Shown here piece by piece: positions 52,741 through 61,346 of a stretch of 63,670 bases of DNA. The first letter of the stretch is position 1, and each line of letters begins with the position of its first letter. A program made the position numbers and the translations under genes. Where the stretch lies: the NCBI GenBank assembly GCA_944389895.1, contig CALXOA010000025.1:1-63670 (forward strand), written 5' to 3'. The DNA comes from an uncultured Victivallis sp. GTDB lineage: Bacteria; Verrucomicrobiota; Lentisphaeria; Victivallales; Victivallaceae. Under the pieces are notes generated by a model. That model saw only the letters and a list, made by a program, of their open reading frames with translations. It made no database searches and was not told the DNA's origin.

Positions 52741-54461
52741 CAGTTGGAACCTTTCTTGACCCGGCGGATCGCCTTTTTCGGGCACATATCCAGACAGGTG
52801 TTACAGCGGGTGCATTTCGTATTATCGATCACGAAATCGTCGGAGATCGCCCCGACCGGGCAGTTTTTGATGCAGAGCTTGCACTTCACGCATTTGGACT
52901 GGTCGAGTTTCAGATCGACCAGCGCGTTGCACTGGAGTGCTTCGCACTGGTGGTCGCGGACGTGCGCTTCGTATTCATGACGGTAGTAGCGCAGAGTCGC
53001 CAGCACCGGATTCGGCGCGGTCTGCCCGAGTCCGCAGAGCGACCCCATCCGGATTTTCGGCCCGAGATTCTCCAGCAGCTCGATATCCGACATCTCTCCC
53101 TTGCCGGCGACGTTCCGTTCGAGCGTCTCGTACATGCGGGTGGTGCCGACCCGGCAGAACGTACATTTTCCGCAGCTTTCACGATGGGTGAAATCGAGAA
53201 AATAACGTGCGGTTTCGACCATGCAGCGGTCTTTGCCGATCACGATCATACCGCCGGAGCCCATGATGGCGCCAAGCTTTTTCAAAGAGTCGTAATCGAC
53301 GGGTGTGTCGAAGAGTTCGACCGGGATGCAGCCGCCCGACGGGCCGCCGGTCTGAACCGCCTTGACCTTCTCCGGATCGGCTCCGCCGATGTCGAAGACG
53401 ATCTCGCGCAGCGTGATGCCCATCGGCACCTCCACCAGCCCCGGATACTTGAGGTCGCCCGCGAGAGCGAAGATCTTGGTTCCCTTGCTCCCCTCGGTCC
53501 CGACTTTTGCAAATTCGGCGCCGCCTTCCCGCAGGATCAGCGGAATGTTGCCGAACGTTTCGACGTTGTTGATCATCGACGGGTAGCCCATCCAACCCTT
53601 GTCGGTCGGGAACGGCGGCCGGAAGCGGGGTGTGCCGCGCTGTCCTTCAAGCGATGCGATCAATGCGGTCTCTTCTCCGCAGACGAATGCGCCCGCGCCT
53701 TCCTTGATGATGATTTCAAGTTCCCGGCCTGCCACCACGTTGAGTTTGTGCTCATAAATCTGGGCGATCGCGATCTTCAGGTGCTTGATCGCCATCGGGT
53801 ATTCTGCACGGCAGTAGATGAAAAGTTTGGTCGCGCCGGTGGCGTAGGCGGCGATCAGCATCCCTTCAAGCACCTGGTGCGGTGCGGATTCCATCAGTGC
53901 CCGGTCCATGAATGCACCGGGGTCTCCCTCGTCCGCGTTGCAGATCAGAATTTTTTCGTCAGCCTGTTTGGCCGCCAGGAATCCCCATTTGTTGCCGGTC
54001 GGGAAACCGCCGCCGCCGCGACCGCGCAGCCCGGAGAGCTTCACCTCATCGATCACCTCCGCGCTGGTCATCGCAAGCGCTTTTTCCAGCCCCTTGTAAC
54101 CGCCGTTGGCGACGTAATCTTCAAAACTGGTCGGATCGATCCGACCGGCGAGGGCCAACACCTTGACCAGCTCCTTCGCCTTGCGGACCGGCGGAATCTC
54201 GAACCGGTTTTCCGGACCGACCGAGAGAATGTTCCGGACCGCCTTTTCATCCGCTTTGACATCACGGTAGATCACCGATTCCCCGTTGTCCAGAAGGACT
54301 TCCACCATCGGTTCCGCGTAGCAGTGCCCGAGACAGCCGGTTCCTTCGACCGGAATTGCGCCGGCCTCTTTTTTGAGCAGATCCATCACGGCTTCGGCGC
54401 CGGCGGCAATGCCGCAGCTGGCGACGCCGACGCGGATCTTCTTAATCTTGGCGTCGCTCAT
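52740..54461 (-). CDS. NuoF/HydB-like NADH-binding flavoprotein subunit
   Basis: A 573-residue subunit of soluble NADH-dependent complexes. Residues 1-80 form a thioredoxin-like [2Fe-2S] domain, here with three obvious cysteines (Cys16, 43, 47), one short of the usual four. The FMN/NADH core has LRGRGGGGFPTG (145-156) and ICNADEGDPG, then the [4Fe-4S] motif ESCGKCTFCRVG at about 440. The C-terminus adds a two-cluster ferredoxin (CVKCKLCIKNCP, CTRCNTCLDMCP). This is the layout of HndC, HydB and StnB-type subunits rather than of respiratory NuoF. It overlaps the NuoE-like gene by 4 bp. It should be where NADH enters or leaves and possibly the site of flavin-based bifurcation. Confidence 0.92.
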   Translation of the reverse strand: MSDAKIKKIRVGVASCGIAAGAEAVMDLLKKEAGAIPVEGTGCLGHCYAEPMVEVLLDNGESVIYRDVKADEKAVRNILSVGPENRFEIPPVRKAKELVKVLALAGRIDPTSFEDYVANGGYKGLEKALAMTSAEVIDEVKLSGLRGRGGGGFPTGNKWGFLAAKQADEKILICNADEGDPGAFMDRALMESAPHQVLEGMLIAAYATGATKLFIYCRAEYPMAIKHLKIAIAQIYEHKLNVVAGRELEIIIKEGAGAFVCGEETALIASLEGQRGTPRFRPPFPTDKGWMGYPSMINNVETFGNIPLILREGGAEFAKVGTEGSKGTKIFALAGDLKYPGLVEVPMGITLREIVFDIGGADPEKVKAVQTGGPSGGCIPVELFDTPVDYDSLKKLGAIMGSGGMIVIGKDRCMVETARYFLDFTHRESCGKCTFCRVGTTRMYETLERNVAGKGEMSDIELLENLGPKIRMGSLCGLGQTAPNPVLATLRYYRHEYEAHVRDHQCEALQCNALVDLKLDQSKCVKCKLCIKNCPVGAISDDFVIDNTKCTRCNTCLDMCPKKAIRRVKKGSN

Positions 54462-54910
54462 TTCGCTTCATACTCCTTCAGGATTTTGATCGTGGTCTTA
54501 CGGTCGAGTTTTGCATAGACGCGTCCGTTGACACTCATCACGGGTGCGAGGCTGCAGCAGCCGAGACAGGCGACCGTCTCCAGCGAGAAATGGCCTTTCT
54601 CATCGGTTTCCCCGTCGGAGATGCCGAGTGCGCGGCTCACCCACTCCTGTACCAGCGGGGACCCCTTGATATGGCAGGCGGTACCGTCGCAGACGGCGAT
54701 CTTGTACTTGCCCGGTTTCACCCGCTTGAACTGGGCGTAGAAACTCAACACCCCTTCGACTTCCACTTCGGGAATCCCGAAATATTCGGAGATCGCCCGG
54801 ATGCTCTCGTCGGAGACGTACCCCTCGACCCCCTGAACCGCCTGCAACCCCTTGATGAGATTGCTCGGTTCACGGCCGACCTTCTCCAGAAACGCGTACT
54901 TTTCTGTCAT
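54458..54910 (-). CDS. NuoE/HydC-like thioredoxin-fold [2Fe-2S] subunit
   Basis: A 150-residue electron-transfer subunit. The N-terminal helices (NLIKGLQAVQGVEGYVSDESIR) and the thioredoxin-fold [2Fe-2S] motif with Cys74, Cys79 (CDGTAC), Cys115 and Cys119 (CLGCC) match NuoE, HndA and HydC. It is the first of three overlapping genes. AGGAG 12 bp ahead supports the start at 54910. Without a hydrogenase subunit in the operon, the set matches the composition of Stn-type transhydrogenase (NuoE-like, NuoF-like, NfnB-like) better than that of an NADH-dependent hydrogenase. It lies 56 bp behind arnD on the same strand. Confidence 0.92.
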   Translation of the reverse strand: MTEKYAFLEKVGREPSNLIKGLQAVQGVEGYVSDESIRAISEYFGIPEVEVEGVLSFYAQFKRVKPGKYKIAVCDGTACHIKGSPLVQEWVSRALGISDGETDEKGHFSLETVACLGCCSLAPVMSVNGRVYAKLDRKTTIKILKEYEAK

Positions 54911-54966
54911 TATTGCTTGAAACTCCTGTTTCCTTGGTAGATACGAAAAAAACATTTACCTGTGGA

Positions 54967-55854
54967 TCACACCTGCACTGCCAGGACTCCTTCCCGGCCG
55001 GGGAAGGGGCGAAGCTCCATCCGTCCCACCGGCGCGGTTGAAGCAACTTCCTCTGCAATCACTCCGAGCGGCACGACCCGGTAACCGAGTGCAAGAACCC
55101 GGTCGAGATACTCTTCGAACATCGCGGAACAGCGGCCCCCTTCGGCTTCCGCGTGGATCGTCAGCACGTTCACTTCATTCTCCCGTAGCAGTGAGATCTG
55201 GTGATCGTTGTAGTTCGCATCGGTGACGCCGTCACGGCCGACCGCTTCGTCATAGGTCGGCAACGTGACCGGAATCTGCAACTGTTCAAGCCGATGCCCG
55301 TTGACCAGCGGATAAAAGGGGGAAAGCCCGCGGCAATCGCTGTTGTAGGTGAATGGGAAACCGGCCTTGACCGAGAGCAGCTGTTCATTGGCGCGCCAGC
55401 CCGGTGCCGCACTGGTGCGGGGAACTTCCCCGGTGATTCCGGCCAGTTCCCCGATTCCGGTTTCCAGCTCCTCCTTCATCTCTTTTTCGCTCATTTTCAT
55501 CAGTCTCGCCTGTGCCCGGTGATGGTCCCACGCATGGAATCCGATCTCATGGCCGGCCCGGGCGGTTTCGAGAATGACGTTTCTGTGCCTGCGCCCGATT
55601 TTCGGTCCCGGCCAGGCGGTGCCCATCAGAACGATCTCGGGGCCGTAAAGGCCGGCGGCATCGGTTCGAAGCATCTTCCACAGAAATGAGGGTTTCAGGA
55701 GGCGCCACAGGTGACGCCCCATGTTGTCGGGGCCGACCGAGAAATAAAAAGTTCCTCTGACGCCGCGTTGCGCCAGAATCCGGCAGAGTTCCGGCACCCC
55801 GCGACCGGTTCCGCGAAAGGTATCGACATCGATACGCAGAGCAATCGTCTTCAT
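54967..55854 (-). CDS. arnD: Polysaccharide deacetylase, ArnD-type
   Basis: A 295-residue NodB-fold deacetylase. The metal/catalytic motifs are RIDVDTFRGT (6-15), GFHAWDHHRAQ and SAAPGWRANE, which match ArnD, the enzyme that removes the formyl group from undecaprenyl-phosphate-4-formamido-L-arabinose. It directly follows arnA by 12 bp, confirming the identity. Together they act in making 4-amino-4-deoxy-L-arabinose for lipid A modification. arnB, arnC and arnT are not in the window. Its own product is cytoplasmic-face or membrane-associated; no signal peptide is visible. Confidence 0.92.
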   Translation of the reverse strand: MKTIALRIDVDTFRGTGRGVPELCRILAQRGVRGTFYFSVGPDNMGRHLWRLLKPSFLWKMLRTDAAGLYGPEIVLMGTAWPGPKIGRRHRNVILETARAGHEIGFHAWDHHRAQARLMKMSEKEMKEELETGIGELAGITGEVPRTSAAPGWRANEQLLSVKAGFPFTYNSDCRGLSPFYPLVNGHRLEQLQIPVTLPTYDEAVGRDGVTDANYNDHQISLLRENEVNVLTIHAEAEGGRCSAMFEEYLDRVLALGYRVVPLGVIAEEVASTAPVGRMELRPFPGREGVLAVQV

Positions 55855-55866
55855 TTCACAGGGGGA

Positions 55867-57861
55867 TCACTCCAGATTGAACTCTCCGGAGCTGATCGCC
55901 TCGGAGAGGAAGAAGTCCAACGTGGTTTCGATCGATTTCTCCAGCGGAATCGACGGAGTCCAGTCGAGAAGTCTCTTCGCGTTACGGATACTCGGGACCC
56001 GGTGCTGCACATCCTGATAGCCCTTGCCGTAGAACGCGCCGGATTCAACGACCAGGTAACCGGCGAACGGGGGAAACTTGCTGCGCAGCGGATGCTTGTC
56101 GAATTTCTCAACCAGCATTTCGGCCATCGCCTTGATACTCGCCTCGTTTTCAGGATTGCCGATGTTGATGATCGCACCGGAACATTTGCCGTCCTTGTTT
56201 TCGATGATCCGGTAGAGGGCTTCGACTCCCTCTGTGATGTCAACGAAACAGCGTTTCTGTTCGCCGCCGTCGATCAGCTGGATCGGCGCTCCCTGGACAA
56301 GATTCAGAATCAACTGGGTGATTGCCCGGCTGCTGCCGATCCGGGCGCTGGTCAAACTGTCGAGGCGCGGTCCGATCCAGTTGAAGGGGCGGAACAGGGT
56401 AAACTGGAGTTGCCCTTTCGCTCCGTATGCCCAGATGACCCGGTCGAGCAGCTGCTTGCTGGTCGAATAGATCCAGCGCTGCATCCGGATCGGGCCGGTG
56501 ACCAGCTTGGAATTGTCCTCATCGAACTGCGGGTCTTCGCACATGCCGTAGACTTCGCTGGTCGACGGGAAGATAATTCTTTTGTTGTATTTGACGCAGT
56601 AGCGGACGATCCGGAGATTTTCCTCAAAATCAAGCTCGAAGACGCGCAACGGATTGCGTGTATATTCAATCGGAGTTGCGATCGCCACCAACGGCAGCAC
56701 GATGTCGCATTTACGGATGTGATACTCGATCCATTCACGGTGGATGGAGATGTCCCCTTCACGGAAATTGAAGCCGGGCCGGTCAAGCAGGTGGTCGATG
56801 TAGTTGTGACGCAGGTCGAGACCGTAAACCTCGTATTTGCCTGAGGCGAGCAGCCGTTCGCTGATGTGGCTGCCGATGAACCCGTTGACCCCGAGGATCA
56901 GCACCGATTTGCGCCGGCCGGCTTCGCGGATCTGTTTCGGATTGCCTCCGAAGGTCATGTTTTCAACGATCCGGGCTTCTGCTGCGAGCTGGTCGCCGGT
57001 CATGAATACGCCGCCTTCGAGCTGACCGGTCCGGATCCGGATCGCATCTTCCCCGCAGGCGATGGTGAAGGGCTTCGCGGAGAGCACGGTTCCGGGTGCC
57101 GCTTTGCGGATCGCTTTGACCACGTCAACCGACCAGAAGAAACATTTACGGTCCCCGATGAAACTGAAGGCTCCGGGATAAGGACGCGTTACCGCGCGAA
57201 CCAGATTGCGCACCGCCGCAGCATCTTTTTTCCAGTCGATCTGCCCGTCTGCGGGTTTGCGTCCCCCGAACGTGGTCGCTTCGGAGTCATTCTGCGGGAT
57301 GCGGGCGGCTTTGCCGACAGCGAGCAGCGGCAGGGCCCGGTCGAGCATCACTGTCGCTGCCGCGGTTGCCTTGTCGAAGAGGGTTCGGGCGGTGTCATCA
57401 TCGGAAATCTTGATCTTTTCCTGGTCAATGATGTCGCCCGCGTCGGCACGTCTGGTCATGTAGTGGAGAGTGACTCCGGTTTCCTTTTCTCCGTTGATGA
57501 TCGCCCAGTTGATCGGCACCCGGCCGCGGTATTTCGGCAGCAGCGAACCGTGAAGGTTGATGCACCCTTTCGGAGGAATGGCGAGAAGTTCCTTGCCGAT
57601 CAGATTGCGGTAATAAAAACTAAACAGAAAATCCGGAGCCATCGCCTTGATTCTGGCCACCCAGACCGGATGGTTGATCTCCTCCGGCGCGAAGACCGGT
57701 ATGTTGTGTGCTCCGGCAACCTCGGCGACGGAGTTGAACCAGATATTCTCTTCCGGATTATCCTTGTGGGTGAATACGGCGCTGATTTCAAAACCGTTCT
57801 TCAGCAGTGCTTCAATGGCGGCACATCCGACATTGTGGTAGGCAAGAACGACGCATTTCAT
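55867..57861 (-). CDS. arnA: Bifunctional UDP-Ara4N formyltransferase / UDP-glucuronate oxidative decarboxylase
   Basis: A 664-residue two-domain enzyme of the L-Ara4N lipid A pathway. The N-terminal formyltransferase has the catalytic Asn102, His104 and Asp140 ([18 protein letters not shown]) at the same positions as in E. coli ArnA. The C-terminal SDR decarboxylase has [17 protein letters not shown] and [11 protein letters not shown], including the Tyr and Lys of the active site. It opens an operon with arnD. Positive charge added to lipid A by L-Ara4N lowers binding of cationic peptides such as polymyxin. A promoter may lie at 57916-57944. Confidence 0.96.
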   Translation of the reverse strand: MKCVVLAYHNVGCAAIEALLKNGFEISAVFTHKDNPEENIWFNSVAEVAGAHNIPVFAPEEINHPVWVARIKAMAPDFLFSFYYRNLIGKELLAIPPKGCINLHGSLLPKYRGRVPINWAIINGEKETGVTLHYMTRRADAGDIIDQEKIKISDDDTARTLFDKATAAATVMLDRALPLLAVGKAARIPQNDSEATTFGGRKPADGQIDWKKDAAAVRNLVRAVTRPYPGAFSFIGDRKCFFWSVDVVKAIRKAAPGTVLSAKPFTIACGEDAIRIRTGQLEGGVFMTGDQLAAEARIVENMTFGGNPKQIREAGRRKSVLILGVNGFIGSHISERLLASGKYEVYGLDLRHNYIDHLLDRPGFNFREGDISIHREWIEYHIRKCDIVLPLVAIATPIEYTRNPLRVFELDFEENLRIVRYCVKYNKRIIFPSTSEVYGMCEDPQFDEDNSKLVTGPIRMQRWIYSTSKQLLDRVIWAYGAKGQLQFTLFRPFNWIGPRLDSLTSARIGSSRAITQLILNLVQGAPIQLIDGGEQKRCFVDITEGVEALYRIIENKDGKCSGAIINIGNPENEASIKAMAEMLVEKFDKHPLRSKFPPFAGYLVVESGAFYGKGYQDVQHRVPSIRNAKRLLDWTPSIPLEKSIETTLDFFLSEAISSGEFNLE

Positions 57862-57915
57862 AAATCATACCTTCCTGAAGTTTCGATTGAGACGAAAACA
57901 AAAAGAAACGTAGTT

Positions 57916-57944
57916 AATATAACGCCTGAATTTTCAAATTGCCA
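57916..57944 (-). promoter_or_regulatory. Possible arnA promoter
   Basis: Minus-strand TGGCAA (57944-57939), a 17 bp spacer and TATATT (57921-57916), 55 bp before the arnA start. The -35 match is weak. The gap 57862-58194 between the divergent operons holds this and the strong rightward promoter; nothing else was recognised. Confidence 0.4.
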
Positions 57945-58015
57945 CAAAAGCAATGGATTTTGGAGATTTTTTTTCCGATGGAAGCTGAAAAAAACAGACA
58001 CTCTTTCTCTGTATG

Positions 58016-58044
58016 TTGACAAATCGGTCCGGACATATTATTTT
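58016..58044 (+). promoter_or_regulatory. Strong promoter of the retropepsin/transglutaminase/ATP-grasp operon
   Basis: A perfect -35 TTGACA (58016-58021), a 17 bp spacer and TATTTT (58039-58044). The transcript leader would be about 145 bases, GC-rich and potentially structured, ahead of the ATG at 58195. Confidence 0.7.
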
Positions 58045-58194
58045 AATAAGATTCAATGTTCCGGTGACCCGGAATGCCTGTTCTGTCGTGACGGGCGCGG
58101 CGCGGGTGGAGGGGCCGGCAAATCCAGAAAATAGTGCGGCCGAACCGTCTTCCGGAGTTTTCCGGCACGCTGTCGGCCGGGAGAAACATCAGAA

Positions 58195-58722
58195 ATGGTT
58201 CGCAGCATCTCTTTCGCCGCATTGGCGTTGTTGCTGGCCGGAGGCGGTTGTCATCGTGATCTGCCGCCATCCGCCGCTTCGGAAACGGGCCGCTTCGTCG
58301 CCCCGACTGATCTGCCGCTCGGTATCATCGGTGGAAGCGAGGTGGTTTATCTCAAAGGTTTCGCCACTCCTTTTGAAGCACGGGTCGACACCGGTGCCAC
58401 CACGAGTTCCATCAGTGCGACTGATATTCGGGAGTTTGAACGGGACGGGCGCAAATGGGTTTCGTTCAAAGTAAAGAACCCGGTTGATGAATCGAGTCGG
58501 GAATTTGAGCTGCCTGTCGTGCGGACTGTGCGGATCAAACGACACGATGCCGAATCGATCTCGAGATTTTCGGTGATGCTGACCTTCCGGATCGGTCATC
58601 TGACGCTGGAGCGTGAGTTCACCCTCGCCGATCGTGACCGGTTTGAGTTTCCGGTTCTGCTCGGCCGCAATGTCATCAATGGTCTTGCCGCCGTTGACCC
58701 CTCGCGCAGTAACACGCTTTAA
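58195..58722 (+). CDS. Retropepsin-like aspartic protease, probable lipoprotein (RimB-related)
   Basis: A 175-residue protein of the RimK-associated retropepsin-like ('ATP-dependent zinc protease') family. A signal peptide ends near Cys19 (LAGGGC), a loose lipobox, so it is probably exported and lipid-anchored. The catalytic motif is Asp65-Thr-Gly-Ala (VDTGATTSSI), as in retroviral-type proteases that dimerise to form one active site. ISRFSVMLTFRIG and FPVLLGRNVINGLAAVDP are typical of the family. It is the first gene of a three-gene operon with a transglutaminase-like 7TM protein and an ATP-grasp ligase. Cleavage of isopeptide or polyglutamyl-type linkages is a reasonable guess from its relatives. 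Confidence 0.87.
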   Translation: MVRSISFAALALLLAGGGCHRDLPPSAASETGRFVAPTDLPLGIIGGSEVVYLKGFATPFEARVDTGATTSSISATDIREFERDGRKWVSFKVKNPVDESSREFELPVVRTVRIKRHDAESISRFSVMLTFRIGHLTLEREFTLADRDRFEFPVLLGRNVINGLAAVDPSRSNTL

Positions 58723-58734
58723 AGGAGGGGGATC

Positions 58735-60273
58735 ATGTCGGAACATCATCATTCCAGGCGGCTTCTTTACATCGTCGTCGGTATTCTCTTTCTGTTGTCG
58801 GCAGTGGTGTTCTATGTGAAGTTGCGTTATTTGAACTTCAGCCTCGATGACAGAAACAGCTCCTTTTATCAGGTTGATGCGGATCTTTCCTTTACTCCGG
58901 AACCGGGGAAAACGGTCCGGATCGTATTGGCTCTGCCCGATGTGACTCCGGGATTCTGCTACGGTCTGGGACCTGCCGATGGAAAGTTCCGGATTCTCGG
59001 GCAGGGGATCGACCGTCGTGCGGAGCTGGAGTTGCCGCCTTCTCAGGAAGAAGGGCGGCGCCGTGTGATACAATACCGGTTCCGGATTGTTCGCTGCGAG
59101 CCGGAATCGCAACCGGCTGTTCCCCCGCGGGTGATGCCGGAGACGATGGTGGCGGATTCCGTCCGGATCGCGGGGGATGCGTTGTGGAAGCAGGCCGATC
59201 CGGAATTGCGGCTTTCGCCACCCGCCCGGATTCCCGCATTGTTGCGGCTGCTCGGTGCCGCAACGCCGCCGGAGCGGCAGAAACTTTCGATTCGCGGCGG
59301 AGTGGAAGGATCGGTCGCCGGGGCGGTGGAGATTCTCAACCGGCACGGGATTCCGGCTCGGCCGCTTGCGGGAATTTATCTTGATGAGAAACACTCCCAG
59401 CAGCCCCCGTCGTTGTTTCTGGAGGCCTATTACGGCGGCGCGTGGCATGTGTTTCGACCGAATACCGGGGAGGAGGGGCTGCCGCCGGATTTCCTGATTC
59501 TGCAGAAAGGGGAACGGGCGCTTTTCGAGGTTTCGGGGGCGACCGGTTCATCGGTCCGCTTCGCGGTGACCCGGGTTCCAGTTGGAGCGGAACGGCTGAA
59601 CCGGATCCGTGCTTCGATTCTGGGGGAGAGGCTTCTGCCGGATCTAACGCTTTTTTCGCTGCCGGCGGCGGAACAGAACATGTTCAAACATCTGGCATTG
59701 CTGCCGCTGGCGATTCTGCTGATTGTCCTGACACGTAACATCATCGGTATTCAGACGATGGGGACTTTCATGCCGGTCTTGATCGCAATGGCGTTTCTCG
59801 AGATGAAATTGTTGCCGGGATTGATTAATTTCACCCTGATTCTCACCGTGGGGCTGGCGATCCGGTTCTGGTTGTCGAGACTGAATCTGCTGATGGTTCC
59901 GCGGATTTCCGCCGTGGTTGTGGTGGTGATTCTGCTGATGCAGTTGATCAGTGTCGCCGCCAATGTTCTCAGGTTGCCGGATTTCATGGCGGTCACCTTC
60001 TTCCCATTGATCATCATCGCCTGGACGATCGAGCGGGCTTCGACGATCTGGGAGGAAGACGGGCCGGTCAATACCCTGAAGCAACTCGGTGCCAGTCTCG
60101 TCGCGGGCGCGCTCTGTTACCTGGTGTTGTCGAACAGTTACCTGCAATATCTTCTCTACACCTTTGCGGAGCTCAATCTGGTGTTGCTCGGGATTATCCT
60201 CCTGCTCGGCACCTACACCGGGTACCGGCTTACCGAACTGGTTCGATTTCAGGCGCTGGCGGTGAAACGATGA
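58735..60273 (+). CDS. Inactive transglutaminase fused to seven-transmembrane domain
   Basis: A 512-residue membrane protein. One N-terminal membrane helix (about 9-29) precedes an extracytoplasmic domain (about 30-310) that follows the transglutaminase fold (AGAVEILNRHGIPARPLAGIYL, AWHVFRPNTGEEG) but shows no clear Cys-His-Asp triad. Seven membrane helices (about 318-505) follow, with FKHLALLPLAILLIVLTRNIIGIQTMGTFMPVL at the beginning. This combination is known from comparative genomics as an inactive transglutaminase with 7TM, always beside an ATP-grasp ligase and a retropepsin. AGGAGGGGG precedes its start 12 bp after the protease gene, and its end overlaps the ligase by 4 bp. Confidence 0.88.
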   Translation: MSEHHHSRRLLYIVVGILFLLSAVVFYVKLRYLNFSLDDRNSSFYQVDADLSFTPEPGKTVRIVLALPDVTPGFCYGLGPADGKFRILGQGIDRRAELELPPSQEEGRRRVIQYRFRIVRCEPESQPAVPPRVMPETMVADSVRIAGDALWKQADPELRLSPPARIPALLRLLGAATPPERQKLSIRGGVEGSVAGAVEILNRHGIPARPLAGIYLDEKHSQQPPSLFLEAYYGGAWHVFRPNTGEEGLPPDFLILQKGERALFEVSGATGSSVRFAVTRVPVGAERLNRIRASILGERLLPDLTLFSLPAAEQNMFKHLALLPLAILLIVLTRNIIGIQTMGTFMPVLIAMAFLEMKLLPGLINFTLILTVGLAIRFWLSRLNLLMVPRISAVVVVVILLMQLISVAANVLRLPDFMAVTFFPLIIIAWTIERASTIWEEDGPVNTLKQLGASLVAGALCYLVLSNSYLQYLLYTFAELNLVLLGIILLLGTYTGYRLTELVRFQALAVKR

Positions 60274-61235
60274 AAATTCCGCTGCCGTTTCCCCGCCTGG
60301 TGTCGCCGCGCCGTCTGCATGAAGCAGGCGTGCTTGGTATGAACCGGCGCAATCACGCTTACATCATGCGCTACAATCGCCGTGCGGATTATCCTGATGT
60401 GGATGACAAACTCCGGACCAAGGAGCTTGCGATCCGTTTCGGTGTAGCCACCGCCGAATTGATCGGGAGCATCCGTTTTCAGTACGAGGTCCGTGATTTC
60501 GAGCGGCTGGTCGGCGATGCTCCGGATTTCGTGATCAAGCCCGGCCATGGCAGCGGTGGCCGGGGGATTCTGGTGGTGAAGCATCGCGAGGATGGACGGT
60601 TCTTCAAGCCGGATGGTTCCTCCTGCGATTACGATTTCGTCTATGAACACATTTCGAATATCCTCAGCGGATTGTACAGTCTGGGCGGGCAGGTGGATTA
60701 TGCGCTTTTCGAGCGTTGCATCGATTTCTCCGATGTCTACAGCCGTTTCAGCTTTCAGGGGGTGCCCGATGTCCGGCTGATCGTGTTCCGCGGTTATCCG
60801 GTCATGGCGATGATCCGTCTGGCGACGAAGGAATCCGACGGGAGGGCCAACCTTCATCAGGGCGCTGTTGGCGTCGGGATCGGTATTCGCGACGGTCGGC
60901 CCCGTTTTGCCGCGCAGCACAATCGTGAGATTTCCCGCCACCCGGATACCGGGGCGCTCTTTTCCGAACTGGTGGTTCCGGAGTGGGAAGCGCATCTGGA
61001 ACTGGCCGCCCGTTGTGCGGAAATGACTTCGCTGGGCTACTTCGGTGCCGATATCGCCACCGACCGGCGGCGGGGCCCGCTGCTGCTGGAGTTGAATGCA
61101 CGTCCGGGATTGGCGATTCAGATCGCCAACGGGCAGGGGTTGCTGACGCGTCTGAGGTTGATTGAATCGCTGCCGGTCGGAGCGCATCCGACCCGGGCGG
61201 AAAAGATCGCATTCGCCCGGGAACATTTCAATTGA
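60270..61235 (+). CDS. ATP-grasp ligase, alpha-L-glutamate ligase-like (RimK-related)
   Basis: A 321-residue ATP-grasp enzyme of the alpha-L-glutamate-ligase-like group. ATP-binding features are FVIKPGHGSGGRGILVV (Lys90 and the glycine loop to about residue 98), VPDVRLIVFRGYPVMAMIRLA and LLLELNARPGLAIQIAN (metal-binding Glu and Asn near 285). RimK-type ligases attach amino acids, usually glutamate, to an acidic peptide or protein terminus. Its start overlaps the 7TM gene (ATGA). No signal peptide, hence cytoplasmic. With a membrane 7TM protein and an exported protease, it suggests a peptide or amide tag made inside, recognised at the membrane and trimmed outside. Confidence 0.9.
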   Translation: MKIPLPFPRLVSPRRLHEAGVLGMNRRNHAYIMRYNRRADYPDVDDKLRTKELAIRFGVATAELIGSIRFQYEVRDFERLVGDAPDFVIKPGHGSGGRGILVVKHREDGRFFKPDGSSCDYDFVYEHISNILSGLYSLGGQVDYALFERCIDFSDVYSRFSFQGVPDVRLIVFRGYPVMAMIRLATKESDGRANLHQGAVGVGIGIRDGRPRFAAQHNREISRHPDTGALFSELVVPEWEAHLELAARCAEMTSLGYFGADIATDRRRGPLLLELNARPGLAIQIANGQGLLTRLRLIESLPVGAHPTRAEKIAFAREHFN

Positions 61236-61272
61236 TTTTCCCTTTTTTTACCCCGTTGTCCTCTGTTGCGGG

Positions 61273-61301
61273 TTGCAAAACGTCGATTCCTCCGGTATAG
61301 T
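61273..61301 (+). promoter_or_regulatory. Promoter of the DUF4886 gene
   Basis: TTGCAA (61273-61278), a 17 bp spacer and TATAGT (61296-61301), 45 bp before the start codon. Confidence 0.6.
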
Positions 61302-61346
61302 GGATGGCAGCTTTCCGTAATTTTCAAAGAAAGGATATCGATTTTT

